Positions 1 through 7,596 of a DNA stretch of 64,000 nucleotides are shown one piece after another. The position numbers and the translations under genes were made by a program. Positions within the stretch are counted from its first letter, which is position 1. Every line of letters begins with the position of its first letter. The stretch is taken from assembly GCF_025630775.1 (NCBI RefSeq), contig NZ_JAOSZE010000024.1:1-64000 (forward strand). The letters run 5' to 3'. The stretch comes from Actinoplanes sp. KI2. Lineage in GTDB: Bacteria; Actinomycetota; Actinomycetes; Mycobacteriales; Micromonosporaceae. The notes beneath the pieces are model-generated. The model did not search any database and was not told the origin of the DNA. It was given only the letters and a program-made list of their open reading frames with translations.

Positions 1-542
1 CGGGTGCCGTGCAGCGCGCGGAAGACCAGCTCGGCGTAGTTCTCGCAGCCGGCGGCGCAGTTCTTGAGCCGGCGGGCGGCCTCGGCGGCCTCCGGCGCGC
101 CGAACACGTCCCGTGCGGTGAGGTCTCGATGCCAGCGCCGCAGGCGCTCGACGGACTGCTCCTCCTCTTCCAGCTCGGCCAGGGTGAACTTGCCGATCGC
201 GATCTCCTTGGCCAGGCCGCGCTCGAACTTGCCGCAGTCGGCCAGGAACTCGGCCCAGTCGGCCGAGCGGGCGGCGGTGAACATGGCCCGGAAGCGGGCC
301 GCGTCCTCGGCGCCGCGGCCGCTGGCGTGCAGCGTCATCGCCTGCCCGCCGCCCTGCTCGGCCATCGTGATCGCGCGCTCGATGCCACCGGCGAAGACCG
401 GCACGTCCGGCACCGCCCACACGCCCTGGCCGAGCGACAACGCCCCGATCCGGCGCAGCTCGCGCCACACCGCGACCCGGTGCCGCGACGGCTCGGCCGG
501 CACCTTCAGCACCAGCACCACCCATCGGTCGTTGTCTGCCAC
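1..542 (-). CDS. ChrB N-terminal-domain protein (chromate-resistance/PaaX-like), 3' end cut by window
   Basis: The reverse strand reads openly from a GTG at 542 to the window edge, about 180 codons. The product begins MADNDRWVVLVLKVP and continues with WRELRRIGALSLGQGVW and a glutamate-rich LAELEEEEQSVERL segment. This is the pattern of the ChrB N-terminal domain, a family linked to chromate resistance and sometimes to transcriptional control; in actinomycetes it often occurs alone at about 190 residues, so little is probably missing. No Shine-Dalgarno sequence is visible. A TACATT hexamer lies 7 nt before the GTG, which suggests a leaderless message. The gene is divergent from the response regulator at 687. 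No ChrA transporter is visible, so a chromate role is inference from family only. Confidence 0.8.
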   Translation of the reverse strand, partial: MADNDRWVVLVLKVPAEPSRHRVAVWRELRRIGALSLGQGVWAVPDVPVFAGGIERAITMAEQGGGQAMTLHASGRGAEDAARFRAMFTAARSADWAEFLADCGKFERGLAKEIAIGKFTLAELEEEEQSVERLRRWHRDLTARDVFGAPEAAEAARRLKNCAAGCENYAELVFRALHGT

Positions 543-570
543 AAGGATGAATGTAGCAGCCGTTACACGA
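543..570 (-). promoter_or_regulatory. Probable leaderless promoter with overlapping inverted repeat, upstream of the ChrB-like gene
   Basis: On the minus strand a TACATT -10-like hexamer (555-550) lies 7 nt from the GTG start. It overlaps an imperfect inverted repeat, TGTAAC-GGCT-GCTACA (567-552). The position would suit repression by a protein bound over the -10 element; the protein is unknown. Confidence 0.4.
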
Positions 571-686
571 ACGGGTGTGCCGCAGACGCGGACGGCCACG
601 AGCACCGGCGCGGTACGCCACGATGAAAGGAACCTGAAGACGGCGGGCGGCCGTGATGCATTGACCCGGACCGTGGGGAGGTGCAC

Positions 687-1364
687 GTGCGGGTACTGGT
701 GGTCGAGGACGAGCAGCGGCTCGCCGAGCTGGTCGCGCGCGGGCTGCGCGAGGCCGGCCACGCCGCCGACGTGCGGCACACCGGCGAGGACGGGCTGCTC
801 GCGGCGATCGGCGGCGACTACGACGCGGTGGTGCTCGATGGCATGCTGCCCGGGCTGGACGGGCTGGACCTGTGTCGCCAGCTGCGGGATCGCGGCGTAC
901 GCGTGCCGGTCCTGATGCTCACCGCACGCGGGACCGTGCCCGATCGGGTCGAAGGGCTCGACGCCGGCGCCGACGACTACCTGAGCAAGCCGTTCTCCTT
1001 CGACGAGCTGCTCGCCCGGCTGCGGGCCCTGCATCGGCGCACCAACCCGGACCCCGTGACCGTCCTGCGGGCGGGGGACCTGCGGCTCGACCCCGTGACC
1101 CGGCGGGTTTTCCGGGACGACGCCGAGATCGCGCTGTCGGCCCGCGAGTTCGACATCCTGGCGCTGCTGATCAGCCGGGCCGGGCAGTGCGTCACCCGCT
1201 ACCAGATCCTGGACGAGGTCTGGGACGGCGAGACCGACCTGCGCTCCAACGTCATCGACGTCTACATCGCCAGCGTGCGGTCCAAGGTGGACAAGCCGTT
1301 CGACCGGCACGCCATCACGACCCTGCGCGGCGCCGGCTACCGGCTCGAAGCGGACGGCGGCTGA
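687..1364 (+). CDS. OmpR-family two-component response regulator
   Basis: DNA-binding response regulator of 225 aa. The N-terminal receiver domain has the acidic pocket at VVEDE (residues 5-9), the phosphoacceptor Asp at about 51 in VVLDGMLP, and the conserved Lys in YLSKPF. The C-terminal half is a winged-helix Trans_reg_C domain ending RGAGYRLE. The start is placed at the GTG at 687 because GGGGAGG (675-681) then has a normal 5-6 nt spacer and the protein begins MRVLVVEDE; a GTG at 681 would overlap the ribosome-binding site. The partner histidine kinase follows 36 bp downstream. The signal sensed is unknown. Confidence 0.93.
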   Translation: MRVLVVEDEQRLAELVARGLREAGHAADVRHTGEDGLLAAIGGDYDAVVLDGMLPGLDGLDLCRQLRDRGVRVPVLMLTARGTVPDRVEGLDAGADDYLSKPFSFDELLARLRALHRRTNPDPVTVLRAGDLRLDPVTRRVFRDDAEIALSAREFDILALLISRAGQCVTRYQILDEVWDGETDLRSNVIDVYIASVRSKVDKPFDRHAITTLRGAGYRLEADGG

Positions 1365-1400
1365 GATGCGCTCCCCGCCAAGGCTGCTGCGGCGGCGGCC

Positions 1401-2879
1401 ATGATGCGGTCCCGACTGCGGCGGCTGCCGTTGCGCGTACGGCTGATCGCCGGTTTTGCCGTTTCGATGTTGATCGTCCTGGCCGGCGCGGGCGCCTTCG
1501 TCTATCTGCGCGTGCGGTACGCCCTGGATCTGCAGCTCAACGAGGACCTCGAGGCCCAGTCCTCGCTGATCGCCGAGGAGGTCGGCGCCGGGGGCGCGCC
1601 CACGGTCGCGCCGGGCATCGAATACCAGATCCTCGACTCCTCCGGCCGGGTGCTGGAGGCCAGCACCGGCAGCACCGGCCTGCCACTGCTCACCGCACAC
1701 CAGCTCGCCGCCGCCCGATCCGGGCCGGTGCGCGCCGACCTCGGCGACCTCTTCCCGATCAGGCCGGGCACCCTGCGGCTCTATGCCGTTCCCTTGACGC
1801 CGTCGACGGGCGCCGTTCCGTTGACGCCGTCGACGGGCGCCGTTCCGTTGACGCCGTCGACGGGCGCCGGCGGGACCGAACTGGCGGGCGGCAGGGCGGC
1901 CGTCGCGGTCGTGGCCGGCCGCCGCGATCAGCGCGACGAGGCGCTGCGCGAACTGATCGGCCAGCTCGTGCTCGCCAATCTCGCCGCGCTGGCGGTCGCC
2001 TCGGTGGTCGGATATCGGCTCACCCGCGCCGCCCTCGCCCCGGTCGAACGCTACCGCGCCGAGGCCACCCGGATCGCCGCCGACGCCACCGGGCTGCGCC
2101 TCGACGTCCCCGCCGGGCGCGACGACGAGCTGACCCGCCTCGGGCACACGCTCAACGACATGCTCGCCGCCCTCGATGCGGCGCTCGACCGGGAACGGCG
2201 GTTCGTGCACGACGCCAGCCACGAGCTGCGCACCCCGCTCACCCTGATCAGCACCGAGATCGAGCTGGCTCTGCGGCGATCGCGCAGCACCGCGGAGCTG
2301 GAGGAGACGCTGCGGAACGTGGCCGCCGACACGGATCGGCTGCGGCAGCTGGCTGACACGCTGCTCACGGTGGGGGTGCAGGCGCCGCCGGCCGAGGGGG
2401 CAACGGCGGACCTGGCGGCGCTGGCGGAAGAGGTCGCGGCGAGTTATCCGGGCGTCTGGGTCGGCCACGATGCCACGGTGAATGCGCAGGCTGACCCCGG
2501 GACCGAGCACGACACGACGGCGGTCGCACATGCCGACCCGGACCGGATGCGGCAGGTGCTGACCAATCTGCTGGACAACGCGAGCCGGCACGGGGCGCCG
2601 CCGATCACGGTGACGACCGGGCGGGACGGGCCGTTCGTCCAGGTGCGGGTGCAGGATGCCGGGCCCGGGATGGAACCGGAGTTTCTGGCCCGGGCGACCG
2701 GCCGGTTCACCCGGGCCGACACCGCGCGGAGCACGCCGGGGACGGGGCTCGGACTGTCGGTTGTGGACGCGATCGTCGCCGCGCACGGCGGAGAGCTTCG
2801 CCTGCGCAGCGATGGCGCCGGAACCGTCGTCACCGTGCTGCTGCCGGCCGCCGTACGGCAGGCGGGGCCCGTCGGCTGA
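1401..2879 (+). CDS. Sensor histidine kinase with a tandem-repeat extracellular segment
   Basis: Membrane sensor kinase of 492 aa, partner of the upstream regulator. TM1 spans about residues 14-36 and TM2 about 187-207, followed by a HAMP linker. The HisKA box is FVHDASHELRTPL with phosphoacceptor His at about 274. A HATPase domain follows, with N-box DNASRHG and G-box PGTGLGLS. The extracellular loop between the TM segments carries three tandem copies of AVPLTPSTG (about residues 129-155), encoded by a 27-bp repeat, just before TM2. This is not part of any known sensor fold and looks like a recent expansion. The ATG start has only a weak G-rich upstream sequence, so translation may be coupled to the regulator. 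Confidence 0.93.
   Translation: MMRSRLRRLPLRVRLIAGFAVSMLIVLAGAGAFVYLRVRYALDLQLNEDLEAQSSLIAEEVGAGGAPTVAPGIEYQILDSSGRVLEASTGSTGLPLLTAHQLAAARSGPVRADLGDLFPIRPGTLRLYAVPLTPSTGAVPLTPSTGAVPLTPSTGAGGTELAGGRAAVAVVAGRRDQRDEALRELIGQLVLANLAALAVASVVGYRLTRAALAPVERYRAEATRIAADATGLRLDVPAGRDDELTRLGHTLNDMLAALDAALDRERRFVHDASHELRTPLTLISTEIELALRRSRSTAELEETLRNVAADTDRLRQLADTLLTVGVQAPPAEGATADLAALAEEVAASYPGVWVGHDATVNAQADPGTEHDTTAVAHADPDRMRQVLTNLLDNASRHGAPPITVTTGRDGPFVQVRVQDAGPGMEPEFLARATGRFTRADTARSTPGTGLGLSVVDAIVAAHGGELRLRSDGAGTVVTVLLPAAVRQAGPVG
1785..1865 (+). repeat. 27-bp in-frame tandem repeat, 3 copies
   Basis: Copies at 1785-1811, 1812-1838 and 1839-1865 are almost identical; one base (C to G) distinguishes copy 1. 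Each encodes AVPLTPSTG in the extracellular loop of the sensor kinase. Confidence 0.95.
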
Positions 2880-3080
2880 ACGTCGGCCTGTCGTTTCCGC
2901 GACAAAATCCGCCCGAGTTGTCCGGGTCCACAAGGAAATCGAGTCAATTACTTTCAGTAATGTCGAAAAATTTCTCCGAACCCGTGCAACGCATCGCGGC
3001 GCCGGTCGCGTCTTCCCCTATGAAGCACCGGATCCCCCGGGGGACAAATGAAGAGCGAAACATTAAGGGGGGCCGCGACG
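2880..3080 (+). promoter_or_regulatory. AT-richer promoter region with palindrome, upstream of the dioxygenase
   Basis: This 201-bp gap has an unusually AT-rich patch (about 2930-2985). It holds the perfect inverted repeat ATTACT-TTC-AGTAAT (2947-2961), which looks like a dimeric-regulator operator. No clear -35/-10 pair could be fixed, and no gene is seen. Confidence 0.4.
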
Positions 3081-3956
3081 ATGGCATTGACCGGGTTCGA
3101 GGCGATTACGCCGGAGCAGCGGGCGGAGTTCCAGCGCGAGGGCATTCTGCTGATTCGCGGCGCGCTCACCGAGGAGCACCGCGCCCGGCTCGAGGCCGCG
3201 GTCGACCGGGTCTACGCGCAGGAGCGCGAGGCCGGCCGGCTCAAGCCCGACGGCACACTGCACCTGCTCGGCTTCCTCGATCGCGACGAGGCGTTCGGCG
3301 AGCTGCTGACCCAGCCCAGCACGTTTCCGTACGTGTGGGGGCTGGCCGGCTGGAACATCTACAGCCACCACAACCATCTCGACGTGACGCCGCCGAACCC
3401 GTCCGAGGAGCCGCCTGGCTGGGGCTGGCACCAGGACGGCTACCGGCAGAACTCGGACCCGGAGTCGCTGACCGGCGACCCGCGCCCGATGCTGTCGCTG
3501 AAGGTGGCCTACGTGCTGTCCGACCTGTCGCGCACCGGCCGCGGCGCCACCAAGGTCATCCCGGGCAGCCACCTGAGCAACACGCTGCAACGGACCGAGC
3601 CCGGCCACGACCCGAGCGGCACCGTCGAGATCACCGCGAACCCGGGCGACTGCTTCGTCTTCGACCGGCGGCTGTGGCACTCGCGGTCGGTCAACCGCAG
3701 CACGGTAACCCGCAAAATGCTGTTTGTCGGTTACACCTATCGTTGGGTGCGGCCGCTCGACGACATGCCGATCGACCGGGACAGCGAATGGTGGGCCAAT
3801 CGCACCCCGGTGCAACGGCAATTGCTCGGCGAAGCAACTCACACCGCCAATTACTGGGGTGTGAACTGGGACGGCTACATCGACGAGAAAATCCCGCTCC
3901 GCCACGAATTGCAGAGCCGCGGACTGCTCGACCGCTCCATTCCCTGGCTCCGCTGA
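3081..3956 (+). CDS. Phytanoyl-CoA dioxygenase (PhyH) family Fe(II)/2-oxoglutarate oxygenase
   Basis: 291 aa. The non-haem iron facial triad is visible as WHQDGY (His and Asp) and the distal His in RRLWHSRS, with nearby Arg suitable for the 2-oxoglutarate carboxylate. The segment LSDLSRTGRGATKVIPGSH is typical of PhyH-family enzymes. Members hydroxylate small molecules or natural products; the substrate here cannot be read from the sequence. The ATG at 3081 is chosen because AAGGGGGG (3065-3072) lies 8 nt upstream; an ATG at 3048 in the same frame lacks this. It is a single gene, not obviously in a biosynthetic cluster. Confidence 0.85.
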   Translation: MALTGFEAITPEQRAEFQREGILLIRGALTEEHRARLEAAVDRVYAQEREAGRLKPDGTLHLLGFLDRDEAFGELLTQPSTFPYVWGLAGWNIYSHHNHLDVTPPNPSEEPPGWGWHQDGYRQNSDPESLTGDPRPMLSLKVAYVLSDLSRTGRGATKVIPGSHLSNTLQRTEPGHDPSGTVEITANPGDCFVFDRRLWHSRSVNRSTVTRKMLFVGYTYRWVRPLDDMPIDRDSEWWANRTPVQRQLLGEATHTANYWGVNWDGYIDEKIPLRHELQSRGLLDRSIPWLR

Positions 3957-3976
3957 GAGACCACGGAGCGTAATCT

Positions 3977-4038
3977 CCGCCGGTCCCGCCGCGCGCCGGA
4001 GCCTCCCCCAGAGCCACCCGGACCGGCGGGACCGGCGG
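3977..4038 (+). terminator. Candidate stem-loop downstream of the dioxygenase gene
   Basis: A 14-bp perfect inverted repeat has arms CCGCCGGTCCCGCC (3977-3990) and GGCGGGACCGGCGG (4025-4038) around a 34-nt loop. There is no T-tract, so it is a plausible but unproven terminator. Confidence 0.4.
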
Positions 4039-4040
4039 CC

Positions 4041-4148
4041 GCGCCGCCCGCCCGCGCGCCTACGCCCCGCGCCGCCCGCCCGCGCGCCTACGCCCCGCGC
4101 CGCCCGCCCGCGCGCCTACGCCCAGCGCCGCCCGCCCGCGCGCCTTCG
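4041..4148. repeat. 28-bp tandem repeat array, about 3.8 copies
   Basis: Units start at 4041, 4069, 4097 and 4125. They are nearly identical, contain CCGCCCGCCCGCGCGCCTAC, and consist almost wholly of C and G on the plus strand. The array lies between the convergent 3' ends of the dioxygenase and aminotransferase genes. There are no spacers, so it is not CRISPR. Confidence 0.9.
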
Positions 4149-4380
4149 CGCCTGCCGCCGCCACCGCGCCCGCCGCCAAGCCTGCGCGTCACCCGCCTGG
4201 TACCGCCCCGCGCCGCCGCACGCCCACGCGCCGCCGCACCCACGCGCCCACCGCCACGTCCACGCGGCCGCCGCACGCCCGCGCGCCTGCCACCACGTCA
4301 CGCGCCCACCGCACGCCTGCCGCCACGGCCACGCGCCCACCGCACGCCCGCGCGCGCCACCACGTCACGCGCCCACCGCA
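4149..4380. repeat. Degenerate C-rich repeat tract
   Basis: Diverged versions of the neighbouring repeat units run through here. For example, a segment beginning CACCACGTCACGCGCCCACC occurs at 4291 and again at 4358. Open frames exist on both strands, but their proteins are Pro/Ala/Arg or Trp/Gly/Arg low-complexity strings, so I treat the tract as non-coding. Confidence 0.7.
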
Positions 4381-4500
4381 CGCCTGCCACCACGCCCGCA
4401 CGCCTGCCACCACGCCCGCGTGCCTGCCACCACGTCCGCGCGCCTGCCACCACGTCCGCGCGCCTGCCACCACGCCCGCACGCCTGCCACCACGCCGGCG
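4381..4500. repeat. 20-bp tandem repeat array, 6 copies
   Basis: Six exactly 20-bp units start at 4381, 4401, 4421, 4441, 4461 and 4481, with consensus CGCCTGCCACCACGCCCGCA and one to three substitutions per copy. From 4501 to 4717 I see no gene, terminator or repeat. Confidence 0.93.
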
Positions 4501-4717
4501 CGCCCGCCGCACGGCCATGTACCCAACCACGCCCGCGACCACGGGCCCCGTGCCCGGGATGAGGAGTCGCACGGCAAGGACCCGCACGCGGCAAGAGCCG
4601 GCCCGGCGAACAGGGCCCGCGTGCCGCGGGAGTGGACGCAGGCCGCTTCACCACGTGCCGCACGGTGGTGGCCACGCCTGGGTGGTCGATCGCCCGGCCA
4701 GGCCTTGTTGCGCCGGA

Positions 4718-6019
4718 TCAGTGTGCGCGCGACTCGGCGTCGACCCGGGTGATGGCGTCGACGAGGATGGCCAGGCCCTCGCGTGCCTCCTCCTCGGTCA
4801 GGGTGAGCGCCGGCCCGATCCGGATCACGTTGCCGTACAGGCCGCCCTTGCCCACCAGCAGGCCGCCGGCCCTGCACTCGTCGGAGACGCGTACGGTCGC
4901 GGCCGGGTCCGGCTCGGTGGTGCCGGGACGGACGAACTCGAGGCCCACCATCAGGCCCTTGCCGCGCACCTCGGCGAGAATTGGCAGGTCCAGCGCGCGC
5001 AGTCCATCCAGGAGGATCGCGCCGACCCGTGCCGCGTTCGCCTGCAGGTCGTGCGAGAGTACGTAGTCGAGCACCGCGTTGCCCGCCGCCGCCGAGAGCG
5101 GGTTGCCGCCGAAGGTCGAGAAGCTGATGGCCGGCACCGCGTTCATCACGGACGCCCGGCCGACGACCCCGCCGAGCGCGAACCCGTTGCCGATCCCCTT
5201 CGCGAAGGTGATCAGATCGGGGGTCACGTCGTGCGCCTGATAACCCCAGAAGTGCTCGCCGGTGCGGCCCCACCCGGTCTGCACCTCGTCCGCGATCAGC
5301 AGGATCCCGAATTCGTTCAGGACCTTCTGGTACGCGCCGAGCACGCCGTCCGGTGCGGCCACGAACCCGCCGATGCCCTGGATCGGCTCCGCGATCAGCG
5401 CCGCCACGTCCCCGGCGGTGACCGTCGCGAGCACCTCGCGCAGGTCGTCCATCGCCGCCTCGGCAATGTCCCCGGCGGAGAGGCCGGCCATCCGCCCGCG
5501 CAGCCGGTCGCCGGACGCCAGCCAGGACACGTTGAGCGGGCTGAGCGAGCTGGACGACCAGGACCGGTGCCCGGTGACCGCCATCGTCGCGAACGTGCGG
5601 CCGTGATAGCTGTTCTTGATCGCCAGAATCTGGTTGGAGCGGCGCACGTTGGTGGCCATCAGCAGCGCGGTCTCGTTGGCCTCGGAGCCCGAGTTGGTGA
5701 GGAACACCCGGGCGTCCGGGATACCGGAGACCCGGGCGATCTTCTCGGCCAGCTCGACCTGCCGGCGGATCAGATACAGCGTCGACGTGTGCACGACGCC
5801 GGTGGCCAGCTGCCGCTGCACCGCCTCGTTGATCTCGGCGACGTCGTACCCGATCATGTTGGTCAGCACGCCGCCGAAGAAGTCCAGATAGGAGCGTCCG
5901 GAGGCGTCGGTGACCCGCCGGCCGGAGCCGGACACGATCTCGATCGCCTCCTCGCCGTAGTACATCGGCATCCAGTCCGGCAGCACCGCGCGATGCCGCG
6001 CGAGCAGGTCGTCGGTCAT
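4718..6019 (-). CDS. Class III PLP-dependent aminotransferase (probable beta-alanine/omega-aminotransferase)
   Basis: 433 aa. Fold-type I class III aminotransferase. Visible motifs are the LTNSGSEANETAL cofactor-phosphate segment, the SYHGRT motif, the LIADEVQTGWGRTG aspartate motif, and the Schiff-base lysine in TFAKGIGNG. The ATG at 6019 has AAGGAGG about 7 nt upstream; longer frames reach into the regulator gene without such a site. It lies 13 bp downstream of the MocR regulator gene and is probably co-transcribed with it. The facing operon should release beta-alanine, so conversion of beta-alanine to malonate semialdehyde is the most economical role. 4-aminobutyrate or another omega-amino acid is possible. 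Confidence 0.88.
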   Translation of the reverse strand: MTDDLLARHRAVLPDWMPMYYGEEAIEIVSGSGRRVTDASGRSYLDFFGGVLTNMIGYDVAEINEAVQRQLATGVVHTSTLYLIRRQVELAEKIARVSGIPDARVFLTNSGSEANETALLMATNVRRSNQILAIKNSYHGRTFATMAVTGHRSWSSSSLSPLNVSWLASGDRLRGRMAGLSAGDIAEAAMDDLREVLATVTAGDVAALIAEPIQGIGGFVAAPDGVLGAYQKVLNEFGILLIADEVQTGWGRTGEHFWGYQAHDVTPDLITFAKGIGNGFALGGVVGRASVMNAVPAISFSTFGGNPLSAAAGNAVLDYVLSHDLQANAARVGAILLDGLRALDLPILAEVRGKGLMVGLEFVRPGTTEPDPAATVRVSDECRAGGLLVGKGGLYGNVIRIGPALTLTEEEAREGLAILVDAITRVDAESRAH

Positions 6020-6032
6020 CGGAAGAACCTCC

Positions 6033-7406
6033 TTAACGCCAGCCACGCGGATGCGACCGGACTCGGGCGCCACTGCCGCGGCTGTCCAGAATGGCCGCCG
6101 ACGCGAGCGCGTCGGCGAGGTGGTCGAACCCGTCGGCGACCAGTCCGGCGGTGACCCGCACGTGGTCGGCGCCGAGCGGGGTCACGCAGAACGGCGCGCC
6201 GGGTGCGACCGCGATGCCGCGTGCGGCCAGCGAAACCATCGCGATCTGCTGGTCGTCCACCGTCATCCAGAGGTTGATCCCGTCGGCGGCGGTGGCCGAC
6301 ACCCCGCGGTCGTGCAGCCGGGCGAGCAGGGTCGCGCGCCGTTCCGCGTACGCCCGGCGCGCCGCCGCCACCTGCGCGACGGCGCCCGGGTCGGTCAGCA
6401 GGTCGAGCAGCACCCCCTGCAGCAGCCGGCTGGACCAGCCCGGACCGAGCAGCCGCCGGTCGGCGACCGCCGAGATGATCACGCCGGGGCCGCCGACCGC
6501 GGCCAGCCGCAGGTCGGGTCCGTGGCTCTTGGAGAAGCTGGCCACGTGCACGGTCCGGCCGGGCAGGTGCCGCCCGACGCTGACCGGCGCCGCGGTGGCG
6601 ATGTCGCCGGCGTGGTCGTCCTCGACCACCACCACCTCCGGGAAGCCGGCCAGCACGGCGGCCAGTTCGGCGGCCCGGGCCGGCGGGATGCTGACCCCGG
6701 TCGGGTTGTGCGCCCGCGGCTGGAGGAAGACGGCGACCGCCGGGTATTCCGACAGCACCCCGTGCAGCCGGTCGGGCAGCATGCCGTGCTCGTCCATCGG
6801 CACGCCGAGCACCTCCGCGCCGACCGTCTGCAGCAGGTCGAGCAGCGGCGGGAAGGCCGGGTTCTCGACGACCACGTGGTCGCCGAAGCGCACCACCGCG
6901 TCGATGACCCGGTCGAGCGCGTCCAGGGCGCCGTCCACGACGGTGATTCCGTCCGGCGGGTACGGCCAGCGGTTGCGCAGCACGGTCTCGAGCATCGGCA
7001 GCACCGGCTCGTCGAGGTAGCTGCCGGTCAGCCGCCCGTCGCCGATCCGCTTGAGCGCGTCGCTGAGGTCGGGCAGCAGGTCGTGGTCGGGCACGCCGGT
7101 GGACAGGTCGAGCACGGCCGGCGCCTCGGGGTGGCTCATCTGCGCGTACCGGAAGCTCTGCCGGCTGCCGGCCGGCGCGGCGACGAACGACCCGGACCGG
7201 CCGCGGGTCTGGATCGCCCCGGCCCGGGTGAGGCTGCGCCACGCCTCGCTGACCGTGGTCGGGCTGACCCCGAGCTCCCGCGCCACGTCACGAACCGTCG
7301 GCAGCCGGGAACCGGCCGGCAGCTCGCCCGCGCTCACCAGGCGGCCGACCGCGGCGGCGATCCCCCGAGCGCTGCGATCCTCGACGGCGCCGGCGATGAC
7401 GCTCAA
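6033..7406 (-). CDS. MocR-family transcriptional regulator (GntR HTH + aminotransferase-like domain)
   Basis: 457 aa. The N-terminal GntR winged helix (about residues 5-70) contains LPTVRDVARELGVSPTTVSE. It is followed by a fold-type I aminotransferase-like domain with the PLP lysine in ASFSKSHGPDLR and the Asn/Pro motif RAHNPTG. MocR proteins use bound PLP and an amino acid to switch DNA binding; they control pathways for amines, GABA, taurine or vitamin B6. The TTG start at 7406 is preferred because GAGGG lies 7-8 nt upstream; an ATG far upstream at 7502 would add 32 residues unlike the family. It probably controls the aminotransferase and the divergent operon at 7597. Confidence 0.88.
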   Translation of the reverse strand: MSVIAGAVEDRSARGIAAAVGRLVSAGELPAGSRLPTVRDVARELGVSPTTVSEAWRSLTRAGAIQTRGRSGSFVAAPAGSRQSFRYAQMSHPEAPAVLDLSTGVPDHDLLPDLSDALKRIGDGRLTGSYLDEPVLPMLETVLRNRWPYPPDGITVVDGALDALDRVIDAVVRFGDHVVVENPAFPPLLDLLQTVGAEVLGVPMDEHGMLPDRLHGVLSEYPAVAVFLQPRAHNPTGVSIPPARAAELAAVLAGFPEVVVVEDDHAGDIATAAPVSVGRHLPGRTVHVASFSKSHGPDLRLAAVGGPGVIISAVADRRLLGPGWSSRLLQGVLLDLLTDPGAVAQVAAARRAYAERRATLLARLHDRGVSATAADGINLWMTVDDQQIAMVSLAARGIAVAPGAPFCVTPLGADHVRVTAGLVADGFDHLADALASAAILDSRGSGARVRSHPRGWR

Positions 7407-7596
7407 CAAATTTCCCTCGCAGAAACATTTGATTACAGCTGGGCGATTGTCCGGCTCGATGTGTGTCGTTAGTGTCCTACGGCATCCGAACCCTGTACGC
7501 AAGCTCTAGCGAAGCACCTATAACGGGGAGTAGACACACGATCACGGGCGCTTCCACCGCGCCACGGAGCTCCAAGATCAAGAGAGAGGGGCAGTC
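7407..7596. promoter_or_regulatory. Divergent promoter region of the pyrimidine-type locus
   Basis: This 190-bp gap separates the MocR/aminotransferase unit (minus) from the seven-gene operon (plus), and is the obvious place for MocR operators. It is AT-richer around 7420-7530. GAGAGAGGGG just before 7597 is the ribosome-binding site of the operon's first gene. I could not fix -35/-10 elements or a riboswitch. Confidence 0.45.

Noticed and set aside
872..2356. Long plus-strand frame across the regulator/kinase pair
   Set aside because: It overlaps two confidently identified genes in another frame and encodes an Arg/Ala/Pro-rich string without motifs.
3063..3905. Long open frame antisense to the PhyH-family gene
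   Set aside because: The plus-strand frame has clear catalytic motifs; the antisense protein is low-complexity and typical of shadow frames in high-GC DNA.
4041..4500. CRISPR array
   Set aside because: The repeats are directly adjacent with no unique spacers, and no cas genes are present.
4189..4587. Open frames on both strands through the C-rich block, e.g. a Trp/Arg/Gly repeat protein on the minus strand
   Set aside because: Composition is pure repeat, all six frames are open because the DNA lacks A and T, there is no ribosome-binding site, and no fold is visible.
7503..7596. Riboswitch upstream of the pyrimidine-type operon
   Set aside because: No conserved riboswitch core or convincing paired elements could be recognised; a MocR-controlled promoter explains the region.
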